64,000 nucleotides of DNA from Stemphylium vesicarium (lineage: Eukaryota > Ascomycota > Dothideomycetes > Pleosporales > Pleosporaceae): contig QXCR01000044.1 of assembly GCA_004380135.1 (NCBI GenBank), positions 124,001 to 188,000 of the forward strand, given 5' to 3'. Made by a program: the position numbers and the translations under genes. The notes below the pieces were generated by a model that worked only from the letters and a program-made list of their open reading frames with translations, was not told the DNA's origin and made no database searches. Of the stretch, positions 11,819 through 23,749 are shown piece after piece; the stretch's first letter is position 1; every line of letters begins with the position of its first letter.

Positions 11819-13617
11819 TCATTTCTCATTCAGTCTTCTAGCACCGACACAAAGTCCGAACAAGCCCCTGAATCTAGATCGACAACACCAAGCTGCAGTA
11901 ATCGAATGGCTGGCTGGTCGTTCGTTTCCGAAATGCACAGCTTCTTGCCCAGCATCGAGCACACCTGCAACTACTGCATGTTGCCGAGCCTCCATAACCG
12001 AATCTGTTTTCCCAGTGAAACCAGTCTCCATTGCACTTATGCCTTCACTCTGCTCCAAGGAAAATCGAGAAAGGGAGGCAGCGAGGGCCTCGACGTCTCC
12101 AAGGGTATTCATGGCGCCGAAAGTAACTCTTACTACTCCAACAGGTACTCCTTCTACAATATCGAGCTCAGTATTGCATCGATAGCCCCTCTCGAAGGCT
12201 TTTCGCAACCACTCCGCGTCCAAGCCTAACGCGCATGATATGCCAGCAGGGTTGCACAGAGTGCCAGTGCGAACGTGGATGGTATCGTTCCGAAGGGAGA
12301 CACCAACATGCCACGGGCCGACATAGGATCCGTTGCTCTTGCATATATTGAAGGCTATGGTCGCCCCTTGCGTCCTCGGGTCATCGTAAGTCGATTCGGC
12401 GGACTTGTATACGTGGTAAGTCGGCACGCCGTTGGAGTGTTTGGAGCTAGCGAGGCGCTCATATAAGGCCAGAGCAAGCCAGCTAGTATGTTTCGATACT
12501 TCCTGGAGCCCACCGAACAGCCTGTGATGATTCGAGATGGCACATTTCAAAGCGAGTATATTCCGGAAAGCCACTGTCCCATCCTCTAGTCGTGCATGCA
12601 AGCTTGTGTCTCTACGAGCGACCCAGACGTCGCCAATGCACGTCGTCATCTCTGTCGTCCCGCCCCCAAAATACCGCCGTTGATCGAAGACGTGGCCAGC
12701 AGCTTTACGTACGATCAAAGCGCCGAGGTCAGGGAAGCCAAAGATTTTGTAGAAGGAGAGGGCGATAAAGTCAGGGGCGAGAAGATGATTGCTGAGATCC
12801 AGAGGGGTTGTGGAAACTAGGGCCGCGACATCGAGGAGCGTATATGCGTTCTGACGGGCAGGCGATAAGCGCAGCTTTCCCGCCCAGTCTAGCGGAAGAC
12901 GTTCGCCATTCATGTTTCTATGCAGAACTTGAGGTCAGTAGAGTTACAGAGGCTTGTTTATCTCAGCGACTGTACTTACGACTGGGCTGGGTAGGCAAAC
13001 AATGTCGCCCATTGCGCCTGGATGTCATTATGAACGTCGTCATTACCACTGTCGAGCCACTGCTCTACCTCTTCGTTCGATGCTACGCAGTAACTACGAC
13101 GTGCCAATTCGCGGACGCCGACTAGACTCGTGTGACTGTTACGATGATAGAGATAACTGAACCCCTCTCGTAACCCGGAGAAGCCTTCTGCAACCAGCTT
13201 GATGGCGGCAGTCGCATTGGCTGTGAAGACAACATCGAAGTATGTCGGATCGGCATTGAACATCTTCAACACCTCAAGCCTTGTCTCCTCTACCATTATA
13301 GCAGTAGCGCTCGGATTCGAAGCGTCCGAGTGTGGATTCGCAAGAAGGGTGTTTTGCATCTCGGTGCAGAAGGATTTGAGCAATGATCTTGGTGCAAGCG
13401 TAGTGCCTCCATGATCAAGATAAGTCAGGCCTGCTAACCATTAGTGACGTATACCTGGAATTTATCAGATCAGCATACCTTTGAGCATCGGGTACTCGGA
13501 TTTCCGCATGCGACTAATCCAATCATTGTATGCTAGTCGTTCACGATCATCGCCTAAACACTTTTCGTCGTGAGTAACATTCTTCTTCCTTCGGCCGAAA
13601 GACTCGAAAAACGGCAT
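11819..13617 (-). CDS. NifS-like molybdenum-cofactor-sulfurase-type protein
   Basis: Three exons, 13617-13479, 13430-12980 and 12917-11819, with introns of 48 and 62 nt (GTATGC, GTAAGT donors); 562 aa. The fold is the class V aminotransferase/cysteine desulfurase type found in the N-terminal half of molybdenum cofactor sulfurases. Visible landmarks are YLDHGGTTLAP near residue 50, Asp226 in LLDVAAL (cofactor pocket), Lys254 in SFYKIFGFPDLGALI (pyridoxal-phosphate lysine) and Cys418 in RTGTLCNPAG (candidate persulfide cysteine). Family members take sulfur from cysteine and pass it to the molybdenum cofactor. Full-length sulfurases are usually near 800 aa and end in a MOSC domain; this one stops after about 50 residues of unrelated tail, so it is a stand-alone desulfurase-like form. 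Substrate and partner are unknown. Confidence 0.85.
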
Positions 13618-14248
13618 GGCTAACAGAGAAACGAAATCTTCTAATAAGGTACTGGACGCAATTGTGGAGCCAGCAGACAGAGAGGGCGCATCGTCTCAGT
13701 GCGAGATACGCCCGGGCTTTTGAATCGCCCGGTCCTCTTTAGGACGCAACCATGACCGCGGTGGCTTTGTCTTTCGTAGCCCCTCCTGGCCCCCGTAAAC
13801 CCATGAATTACAAAACCCAGAAGACTATTGCTTTCTGCAGCAGTGCGGCACGCCTCGGGCGTGATTGTGACTGAGATCGCAGGCCTCGACTTGGGTTCAG
13901 TGTAGAGTGATGACCGTATATCTCACTATATACAAGCGCTCCAATCACGATAGCCAATGACTCTCAAGAACTGACTCTTCGTCCGCCTACGGCCTTGATA
14001 GGGCCCTGTTTCTCGGCCCAAGATGCTACCGTAGTGAACAGGTCACCCCCCTAATCTCGACTATTTGGCTCAGCGTCAGTATATTCTTGGTGCCTTGAGT
14101 GGCTAAGCAAATCATGACTACGGTAATATTCTGGTTCCTACATAAGGCGAACCTTATCCTTCCTTCATGTCTCCTCGGAGCTTATTTCATAGGATCTGAG
14201 GTCGAAAACGGTAGTCAGCGGCGGAAACAGCCCTCCGGAAGGATTGAT
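13618..14248. other. Intergenic, 0.6 kb
   Basis: Promoter side of the sulfurase-type gene. No open frame or repeat worth reporting. Confidence 0.5.
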
Positions 14249-14753
14249 CTATCTCTTGTCGTCTTCAAATCCGGAATATAATGTATTCATTGTCAAGAAA
14301 TCCTCATCCTCCGTCAGCGGGGTTGACGCGTTCGGAGACGAAGGCGGCCCCTTACTTTTCGACCCCGATCTCTTTCCGAGGATCTGCGACGCATCTCTCT
14401 TCCAATCATCAGCCAGGTTCTGGAGGCAGTCTTGCGTGTTGAAGTTGGGCTCAAGAGTCATGTCTCGGTGTCTGTAAGTCCGCCATCACTTGGGTAGGGC
14501 CGGCGTCAGCGAAGCGCCTGACTCCTTGTCTAGCTCACAGCCCTACATCCAAGCCACCTTTGATTACCCGCGCTCCTAAAGGCAAGCCAGCGAACTCCAA
14601 GATGGGGCGGGCCGCAATATGTAATAGCGCTGTGATATTCACAGGGTCTTGGCGGCTGTGCAAGGATTGTTCTGTCGGGGGCGTATTCGTTTCAAAGTCC
14701 TCGAATTTTTCTTTGTTTTCCGCGAAGTGGTTACTCATCGCAGATAATGGCAT
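14249..14753 (-). CDS. Candidate small two-exon hypothetical protein
   Basis: Two open frames join in phase over a 67-nt intron. Exon 1 is 14753-14539 and exon 2 is 14471-14249; the donor is GTGAGC, the acceptor CTTACAG, and a CGCTGAC branch-like site lies between. The product would be 145 aa. It starts at the ATG after GTAGAT, is acidic and hydrophilic near the N-terminus, has a more hydrophobic middle (around LHIAARPILEFAGLPLGA), and ends in a Lys/Ser/Pro-rich then acidic tail. No family is recognised and there is no signal peptide. The matching splice signals and phase argue for a gene; lack of any known domain argues for caution. It stands alone, 0.6 kb upstream of the sulfurase-type gene on the same strand. 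Confidence 0.4.
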
Positions 14754-17700
14754 ATCTACTCTATAAAAAGTCACTGAGGCTCTTTGATCAGTATCGGCGA
14801 GTTTATTAAATCTATCTAGTCTGACTTAGGTCTATAGTCGCCGTTCCTCGGGAAATGCAGAGCGGAAAATCAGGTTCAGCGTGTAGCGCGCTGCATTATC
14901 GCCTCACTGCTGGGTCATTTACGCCCGATCAGTAGAATTTCTGCAGCCGATCGTTCTCGATCACAACTGACAGGCTATCGCATCCTTCGGGATATTCCAC
15001 GAGCCTGGTCCCTATGGCCGCCCCGGTTACATATTTCGATGTGTTAAGATCGCCGGCGCAATGGATCCGCACGCGACGGCACGCTGACGGGCCACGAACG
15101 AGGTATGTTTTACCGTGTGCTGATGTGCTGATGTCGCAATAGATGCTTTCTCAGGTATAGAGTGGGCCCGCCTTGGCGATACGCTCTATCTCCATTATCA
15201 GTCGGGACTATGATCACGTCGGTAGATTCCCCTTTGGCGCAACGCCCTTTCAGCCACTGAAAGAAACTACATTTATCTCCTTCTCATCATCCGAAGCCGC
15301 TGGAAGCGTATGGATGTGCTTTACAGACTATGCTGCATATAGGGTGTGGAGGGGCGCACGTGGGGTCACCAACTACGCCGCATGAAGCAGGTGAGCGGCA
15401 AAGAGCTCCTCAGAAAAGCTGCATCCTACCGGCCTGTCAACCCAACTGAGTCTTCGTCCATCCTGTTTGTCGACTGAGCGGCACAGTTGTCGCTCCTTAT
15501 CCCGAAGCATCGGCCCGTGTCTCGGCAGTGTTCAACGTGTGGTCTACGTTCGCTGAAGAGGTTCCTGCGGGAACGCATGTTCGTCTATACTGAAAGCTCG
15601 TTCGTGCACGCAATTCAGCCGGTGTGTGCTACGTTGCTGAGTTCAAGCCACATCCGCCAACGTGTGTGTGCTGCACGGATGTCTCTGCGATGCTGGTCGG
15701 TGTATGGAAATGTAACCCAACACGAGGTAATCTGTTAGGGTGGTCAGCATACTCTTCGCCACAAGAAGCTGGGTCAAAACCGATCTAGCGATGGACGTTC
15801 TAGTAGCAAAACTGCATCTCTCATCGCAGCTTTGCGGCCCTCACGCTTATTGCGGAAAGTCGAAAATGCGCTTCCCTGTAGCGCACAGCCTGCATCGGTG
15901 CCGTTCTCAAAATGTAGGCAGGAAGCGAATGAACACTCCTAGCACCGCACAACATACCCCATTTTACGAAAGGTATCCGGGAAATAAGCAAGATGTTTTC
16001 CGTAATGGCGGTGCTAATTCGCGCAGCAGGTCGTGGTGGTTGCAGGTGTGAAGTAGCTAGAGGCTTAGCCTACGCTGAGTGCCGGCATTCGCAGGTGGGT
16101 GCGTAGAAACAGAATTCTGAGCGACTATATGTCTGGGTAAGCGGGAGAAGTGAAGATGCTGATAACGACAATTTCTGTGTGGTGTACACGGTGTCACAGA
16201 GTGCAGAGTCCCCTCTCACCACAATAGTTGCGACGATGAGGAACTTTTGCACAGCCTCGTAGAGAACGCCATCGGTACACTCTTGTACGGCGAATAGCGA
16301 ATGTACCGATAAACCAGCGGTTTGAGCACAGCCTTGTCATCAACAGTCCATGACCGGGTCACGCGCTCAGTGCGCAACAAGACCGTATCATTAGGTATCC
16401 ACATCACGATCGTGAAGGATGTGCGAAGAAATGTGTGGCGCGCGCCTAGGCCTAATGCATATCTGTACCGTGAAGCAACGTATGGACATATTTTGATTAC
16501 TGGCCCTCGATGTGAGCGGAGGATGATGTTCACGGTGAGTGCTAATATCGACGCACGAGACGATGAACGGTTGGCTCGCCGTTATGATTGCGACCAGTTG
16601 GACAGGCAGTCTCAGCGGCCGTCAACAATACGAAGAGCGGAGCTTCATCAGTTCAAGCCCCATTGATGGGCGGCTGGAACCCACACATACGGCAGCCACC
16701 ATGCATCCTCCAGTCCTTATGTGCATATCCTGCGCCGATAAATGACATGAAGGGGGTTGACGCTTTTGGCTTGGCCATCTTGTCAAAGTGTGGGGGCGAG
16801 GTTTCGGTATAAGGATAAAGAAGGCTCTGCTTTCGTAGATTGAGACTTGATGGCACTTCCGAAGCTCAGAACTCCCTACTTTGTAATGAGTATCAGTGGC
16901 GCGTTAGGCCTTTTTTCGACACGAATCCGCTTACGACCCTATCGAGGTCGGATACCCTAGGAAAACTATCTAGGTACCAGGTTGGTCCCACAGACCTAGT
17001 TTCCAAATGTAAAACTCCTATGACCAGTCGTAATATACCAAGCTAACACTGCCACTGTCAAGCGCAGGATAGTTATCGTCGCTGCAAACTACAGTCTGCC
17101 TTACCAGGCAGAAAAGCCAGAGTCTTCTTACGTCGTTCGGGCTATCGGCGTGCCAATCACAATGTGGTAAACTGCGGTATGTGGGCCAATCGCCCCCAGA
17201 GGCATCGCCGGGGGCACGCTCAAGCCGGGCAGATTTGACCATGCGGATGCAATGGTAAGAAACAAAGCTAGAAACACGCATATCCGCTAGAGTGCTGCGT
17301 GCAATGGTTACAGTACCTGTCAACGATGCGCAAAGAACGGGTCCACCAGATCCGGGCTGGTGTAGGAATGACCACCCAGACACTAACACGATAGCCAAAC
17401 TCACCGCTCCCATCATGGCAAGGTCCATCACCGGGCTGGGTACTAGCACGGCCCACTCGCCCCATGATCGTGGTCGTGACAGTTGGGCGGATGCGGAAGC
17501 GTTTGAGATACCGATCGAAATGCCTGGATATCAAAAGGGATAAAGTCGCCACGGTACCTGCGAACCAAAACATACTCTCATGAGAAGGGGCGAGCGCATG
17601 GGAGCACAGCTGGAACAGGTCCCTGAAGGACTTGACGCTACGCGTAGAAGAACATGACGTCCGGGAAAGGTCTGCCATCGCCAGCAATACCAATCGTCGC

Positions 17701-18166
17701 CTTAAATCTCTCTCTGCATCATCCAAATCTCGAAAAGTGTGATGCGCCAACTCTTAGAAACCTCAATCCACCTTCTTTAGACTCCACTTCATTGCTACTC
17801 GGACATCTTTTTCGGTTTTTGCGGGTTGCTGTTTTCGCAGTAAGGTCCCGCACCTTAGGCATCCTTGGGGTAACGCTCGGACACCCGACGTTAGCATTCA
17901 CCACCTCCTACCACCCCATCTCCCTTCTTCATCGGACTCTCTGATGCGACATCAGATCGAAACCACATACACCAAATTCTCGTTTCGTAGAAGACTTCTG
18001 GTTCCTATTTTGACTGCAACAATTGCAGACAGCCAACCAAACACGTGCTTGGTCCTCCTCTTGGCACACTCTTCTTCGCTCCGCACCACCAAGTACAACT
18101 AGTCGAAGCAGCATCAAGCAGCCCATTGCCACAGCGTCGCCTTTTGGCGGCAAGAAACCATTCGCA
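14754..18166. other. Gene-poor stretch, 3.4 kb
   Basis: Only short overlapping frames. A minus-strand frame at 17268-17750 contains a hydrophobic run (FWFAGTVATLSLLI) but its remainder looks random and no family is recognised. The 17.7-18.16 kb part is pyrimidine-rich and likely promoter and 5' UTR of the next C2H2 gene. Confidence 0.45.
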
Positions 18167-19279
18167 ATGGTTGCGCAGAGGAGATCCAGCCGCGCCCAAA
18201 GGGCTCACCAAAACCTTGGGCCCTTCCTCAACAGAACCCGCGTGGTCCCGCTCATATCCCCCCCAAATGACTGCGTTAGACCCAGGCCAGACACGAATTC
18301 CTATAACAGGGCCCATACCGATCACGATCAAGTTCCAAGCTCGCATGTAACGCCTCCAGATCAACAGCAGCATTATATCCAGCCTTCAGATAATCCTCTT
18401 GCCCAGCTGCGTGGACATAGCCAACTACCTGACCTATCAATTTCTTTCCACCGGAACGCACAACACGGCGGGTATGGCCAAACGGGATATGATTGCCAGC
18501 TGAATCCCACTTACGAAGCCTGGCCCCCGATGTTCATCTCTCTACCCGAGCTCCAGATCGAAAGAGGACCCGGGCATGCCTTCAACCACCACACAGATGC
18601 AACGATGGACACAGATGCTCTTATTGCTTCGCTCGAACGGTATGGTGGACAGTATCGCCCTCCATGGTCAACCTATGCCCCAGGACAACATCAGTACGAT
18701 ATAGGTGTAGGGGATACTGAATTCGCCCAGGATGATCATACATCGCCGTATCGTCAGATCGACGAGTTTTGGACCGACGTTGATGAGTCGCTTCTGAGGG
18801 CCGTCCCCGATATGCATGATGCAGGGCCTTCGGTTGTACGAGACATGGCTCATGGCCTCTTGACCCAAGATTATACAAACCCAATCCCTGCTATGGGATT
18901 CTCGCCTAGTATGCCTGGCGATAGAGGCTCTAAGTTGACGGGCACAGACGATGCTTCGGTACACCCGTGAGTAGTCATCGTTTCTCTCTTCGATTTTGCT
19001 GACAATTCCGATAGAGCCTTTGACATTCAAGTCCTTGTCTCTCTGTCTTCCGTTCCTTCTCGCGTTTCGCCTTCGACAAAGTCCGATACTTTTAACTGCA
19101 GTGAATGCGGATTTCAATATAAAGGGAAACACGGAAAGGGCAATCTTGGGAGACATCGCCGGTTAAAGCATGGGATCAATGCTGACCTTTGGCGGTGCCA
19201 GTACGAACCTTGTGAGAAGGTCTACAAGAGGAGTGATGCCCGCCTCAAGCACTATAGGAAGTGTCATGGCGTCCTGTAG
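18167..19279 (+). CDS. C2H2 zinc-finger protein, paralogue 3
   Basis: Two exons, 18167-18966 and 19015-19279, with a 48-nt intron (GTGAGT donor, TGCTGAC branch, GATAG acceptor, phase 2); 354 aa. The ATG at 18167 (GCAATGG) is the first in the frame; the frame is open further upstream but with no ATG. A long, disordered, His/Gln/Pro-rich region precedes two C-terminal fingers: C295-X2-C298-X15-H314-X4-H319 and C328-X4-C333-X12-H346-X4-H351. The second finger reads YKRSDARLKHYRKCH, so the penultimate His of the other copies is Cys here. The intron has the same phase and nearly the same place relative to the fingers as in paralogue 2, which supports common descent. Probable nuclear regulator, target unknown. 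Confidence 0.8.
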
Positions 19280-22200
19280 CTGACATCCCTACGGACGTTA
19301 TGATGAAGACCGTTTAGGCCTGCGGCCAAACGGCGCGCGTTAGGCGACTCTTACACAGCATGGTCGACACTTCAGCCTTTGGGCATTCACACACCTTCCT
19401 CCGTTGCGCGACGACCCCGTACCCCGTCTTCCCTCGGATAATGTTCCTGCATCTCTTAAAGAAAAAGACAAAAAACGGGGAAAAGTTAAAAAGCATTAGA
19501 AAAAAAGCGAAAAGGATTAGAGTTCAGGCTCTCAAATTGCTGCCTTTGGGCGAAAAGAGGTCGTTTAGCAAAGCTGTCATCTCGAAGGGTGTCCTCATCT
19601 TGCATGGTAGGCCATGATCAGGGCTTCTTGAGGCAATCTTCCCAGCTCTTTGCTTGTCAACCATGTGTATCGCTCTGAGGCCAATGGTGCGGCCTCTCAT
19701 TCATAATGTTTGTTTCTTTATTGACTTGTTCCGGTATCTCTGGCGTTATATGGCGTTTTTTTTTCCTATACGTTTGATCGAACAGTGGGGCATATCGAGA
19801 CGGAACAGCGGCGTTCGAGCTATCCAAAGCTTCGACAAAAGCTATTGTCGTGGCGAGGACCAAAAAAGCTTTCGCAACGTTATCATCTTTGCAGACCGGT
19901 TGTCGGGCGCGCATGCAGGCCGCCTTCGTTGAGGGTGAAGATAGACGGAGAGGAAAGGTGTGTTTGTGGGCGGTGTTGGGAAGAAGATGGTAGCTGGTGG
20001 CAGCCGCTCGTGGACCTGCGCAAGGGGATCTGGTAAAGGCCTGTCAGCATACCGACGCTACCGTATCAGCTTCAGCGCGCGCGGACCTTGATTGATCGTG
20101 CGGTAGCGCTGGTCACGACCACGATGGCCCAGGCTATGGGGCGAGAACAGCCAGTACCCAAAGGGACTCTCGGACTACCTACCTAGTACCTACCCGAGCA
20201 TCATCCTCAGACTAGCTCTCGACATCGCAACCAGGGATGTTGCGCGACTAGAATAGCCTCAGATGCAGCACGCAGCGTCTGTCGCTGTTCCCGAGAGTGT
20301 CGTTCCAGTACGTGTTCCAGGATTCCTTCCTTGGAGGTGGACGACATGGGGGCTGGCTTGTTAGTCAATGCGCTCACACAGCTTCACAATCAGGCGACCA
20401 TGAGTCTATAACGGTGTTGCTGTACATGTAAATTTATGATCGCTGCGCTGTTCAGCGTTGGATGAGAGAGAACGATGTAAATTGGAACAGGAGAATCGAG
20501 AGGTTGGCAAGGCTTGGCGCTCCCGGACGCACTAGGAAGGCCATCATATATACCTATCAAACATGTTCCACCACTAAATCCCTCTCCACTATTCGGGCTG
20601 GCAACCCAATGTCTGCAAGCACGTACCGAGCCTTCCCTGGTTAATGACATGCCTCACCGAAAGTACTCCTCACCGCTGCATGCAGGCAGAATGTCCCTCA
20701 CAGAACCATGGGTCTCTCGTACGACTCTTCCAGGGCCAGGTACCGATCATTTGATGTGATGCACACATACTGCACACCCTCCCCGTTAGCTACCGCTGAT
20801 AATATTCATGGACACCGATCTTTTGGTTCAGGCTTAGTAAAAAGCAAGAGGTGACTTCCTGTTCAGGACTTCACGAGACGATCCACACATTGCCGGTCCC
20901 TTTTTCTTCTATCATTTCATCCAGAGTATCGTCCGAGATTATTGGAGACAGATTGGTAGCAAGGTTGTGAAAAACCTGTGTATATCCGAGACAGGTATGT
21001 TCAATGATGGCATACAAAGTTGTTCCATGCACCCCCACCTGGAGATCTACTTTGGCGTTCTCTAATGTGCTATGACACACAACCCGGTTTTTGAGTACAC
21101 CTTCTCGCTAAATCGACTTGGATCTGTGTTTCTTTTTTCTATCCCGTGCGGGCGCAACGCTAGGTATCATGGCAAGTGCTGTCGCTTCTAATTGGCCTGC
21201 CTACGGAGCTATATCTGAGCACAGTCAAGGACATTTTAGTGTGCACACTACGAGAGCACATATGAGGCACCATTGGACTCCTGGGGTAGCCGAGGGCTCG
21301 ATTCTCGCGAAGGGAATGAAAGCATCGTGGCTTAAGGGAACATCAGTGGCTGTTTCGTCACAGCCCATCACTAGAACACCATTGGAAAGCTGACCAGTCC
21401 ACCGAACGCCATATATCTGCAAAATGTTTCGTTTGCTACCGTTCTGCTGAGCAATTCCTTAGCTACACTGCCAAGTTACACAAAGTCAAGCTGATTTGAT
21501 TACTGTATGAGTGGTTGATTCGGAAACGAGAACTCGCTGCCGACGAGGCCCCTGCACCCATCAATTCTCCCACCATGTCTACTTTCGCGACAACTCGCAT
21601 TCACTACATCGCATCGCTCCTTCATCGGCGATATATCCGACATTCACGGTCGCGCGGGTAATCAGGCTGCATAATCACGCGTCATGCCGGCTTGCTGTCA
21701 ACAGCGCGCTGGGCAGTAGCACTACCCTGCACCTTGATAACACTGCATTCGCAGCCGAGACGATATCCGCCACCGACATTCTCTGAAAGCCTTGCACGTC
21801 AAATTACAGAAGCCATAGAATAATCGGTAAAACTGATTCGATACTTCTACAGACAAGTCATCAGCATGCCCAGCTGATTGCGAACAGCGAACAGCACGTT
21901 GAGCCTTCCAACAAGGACAGTCAGTTGTGAGCACTGGGCGACCAACAACGATAATTCGAAACCTTTTTTTTTTGGAAAGCTCTAAGAGCGCTTTGGTGCC
22001 TCACGTTGTTAAAAAGACTTTCCATATCCTTTCACGTGCTGCGCAAAGCGTTCTCGCAGCCAATTGACGCAACCCAGTTGCAAACATGCCGGCACCTCCT
22101 GCAGCTACAGCACAACCAGCCTCTGCATATTCTGTTACACAGCACTATGCAAAACCAACATTTCTGCCCCGCTTGAGAAGCGACCATTTTTACCTCGCTC

Positions 22201-23749
22201 CTTCAGGCTCTGGTCGTGTATCCACACGACTCAATACTCAACAGTATCTACGTTTTAAGCAGCCAAATCTTTCACATACGACCACAGGACACTGAATATA
22301 GAGCTTCCCGTCCGCTCAGCTGTACTCAAGCAGTGTACCGGCGGATTAGTAGTTAGGTGGGTGACCACTAGCGAATCCCCGCTGTTGTATGTTTTTGCAT
22401 TTTTTGCCGTTGCAGCACTTTGTTTTTGCCTCGTTAACAAGGACGGCGAGAACGAACAAGAACAAACATGGGAATCCGCCGAAAAATGCGATATTTCGTC
22501 AATAACCATTTGTTGCGCAGCATAGCCAGATCAGGGGTTCCTGTTTTTTATCACACGGGGTTGCTGTGAAAGCAGCCTATATCGAGTGCGCAGTGGCAGT
22601 TTTTTACTTCTGCTTAGATATGCCTCTCGTAACCTCTACTATTCTACATATTTATTTCGAATGCAAAAGCTCACGATATCCCCGTATTTAAACTATAATA
22701 CAGTGTTCGTTCATTCCCACCTCCAATTCCCATACCACACGGAGCCTTCTCCAGAAGAGAAACGGTCTGACCCTCGAACTCGCCGACATGGAGTTTCCTG
22801 CTGCTTTCAAAGATACACACTACCCATCCCAGTGGGCAACAGTAGCAGGATAAAAAGACGTTCCTTCCCCACAGACGTCTGATCCCCATATCTCGCATAT
22901 TTCCCCAACAGGGTAAAGCCGCTTGACGATCGTCGTTGGAAGACAGACTATGAAGTCTTCAGGCGTGCCAACAGCATGCCGGGGGCTTGTCAGTGGCACT
23001 AGGATAGAACATGTGGTGAATCGTGTTGTATATTGTGCTACGGAAACTGAGATCTATATCTCTGCCGGCTAGCGCTATGGGCGCCAAGCCTTGTACGTAC
23101 TAGCCTGTGAGTGAGTGAGAGATGGAACAGAACCTGGGTCATATACCCTAAGGCCCACACTGTGGCTGAAAGGGCTGACTAGGCGCGTTGCTAGAGGCTC
23201 GGTCAGAGAGACCTAGGTGACGGTTTCGAAAGCTGCACCCCGTCTAAATACTCAAACCGATGGGGAACGTGATTCGATACCAGCTAATGGTGATCACCAA
23301 GGCGACTACGGTGTCGTTGTTGATACGATTACGTCGCTGAATGCGGCGATTGCGAACTGCTATCATGCTTGGGGCAGGCTGAGTGAGAACTATGCCAGTA
23401 GTGGGAGTGTGATTTATAATGCGCAAGTTGTTTGTTTGACTGCGAGTTGTGGAGAGGCGCTGGATAGTGAGTTTACTCCTTGAAATGCTACCGAGGGATG
23501 GAGTGGGTTACTGGAGAGAGTGGAGGAGGGGATGTGATGAGATGATGGGTGTACGCATTCGCTCCTTTGGAAAAACAATGTACGAAAGCATGCGAACGGT
23601 CGTAGGCGAGTTTTTGTTTTGGATCTGGATTTGGGAGGTTCAGTTACTCTGTGGCTTCTTGTTTCCTGCTATAGATCAACACTACACAGTCGATCCTCAC
23701 AATTCCGACGCAATCATGTGGCTCTCGATCTCCCCGTAAGATTCCTAGC
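19280..23749. other. Gene-poor stretch, 4.5 kb
   Basis: No complete gene supported. Protein-like fragments without proper starts occur on the minus strand at 20871-21080 (begins from GTG; includes LQVGVHGTTLYAIIEH) and 21225-21420 (directly after a TTTTGCAG acceptor-like site; includes YGVRWTGQLSNGVLVMG), and on the plus strand at 23217-23483 (followed by an AGTGAGTTT donor-like site). They may be remnants of decayed genes. An ATG-started 69-codon frame at 22086-22295 has no recognisable family. An ACCTAGGT palindrome is at 23211. Confidence 0.4.

Noticed and set aside
9600..14520. 16-bp exact match CGGCGTCAGCGAAGCG at about 9604 and 14502 as a dispersed repeat
   Set aside because: A 16-mer shared once in 64 kb is near chance expectation and the flanks do not match.
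17018..17750. Two minus-strand frames with hydrophobic runs, possibly a membrane protein
   Set aside because: The hydrophobic parts lie in different frames without a supporting splice pair, and the rest looks random.
1..23700. RIP-mutated transposon remnants
   Set aside because: No AT-rich skew, terminal repeats, or transposase/reverse-transcriptase motifs were seen; a repeat search would still be needed to exclude old copies.
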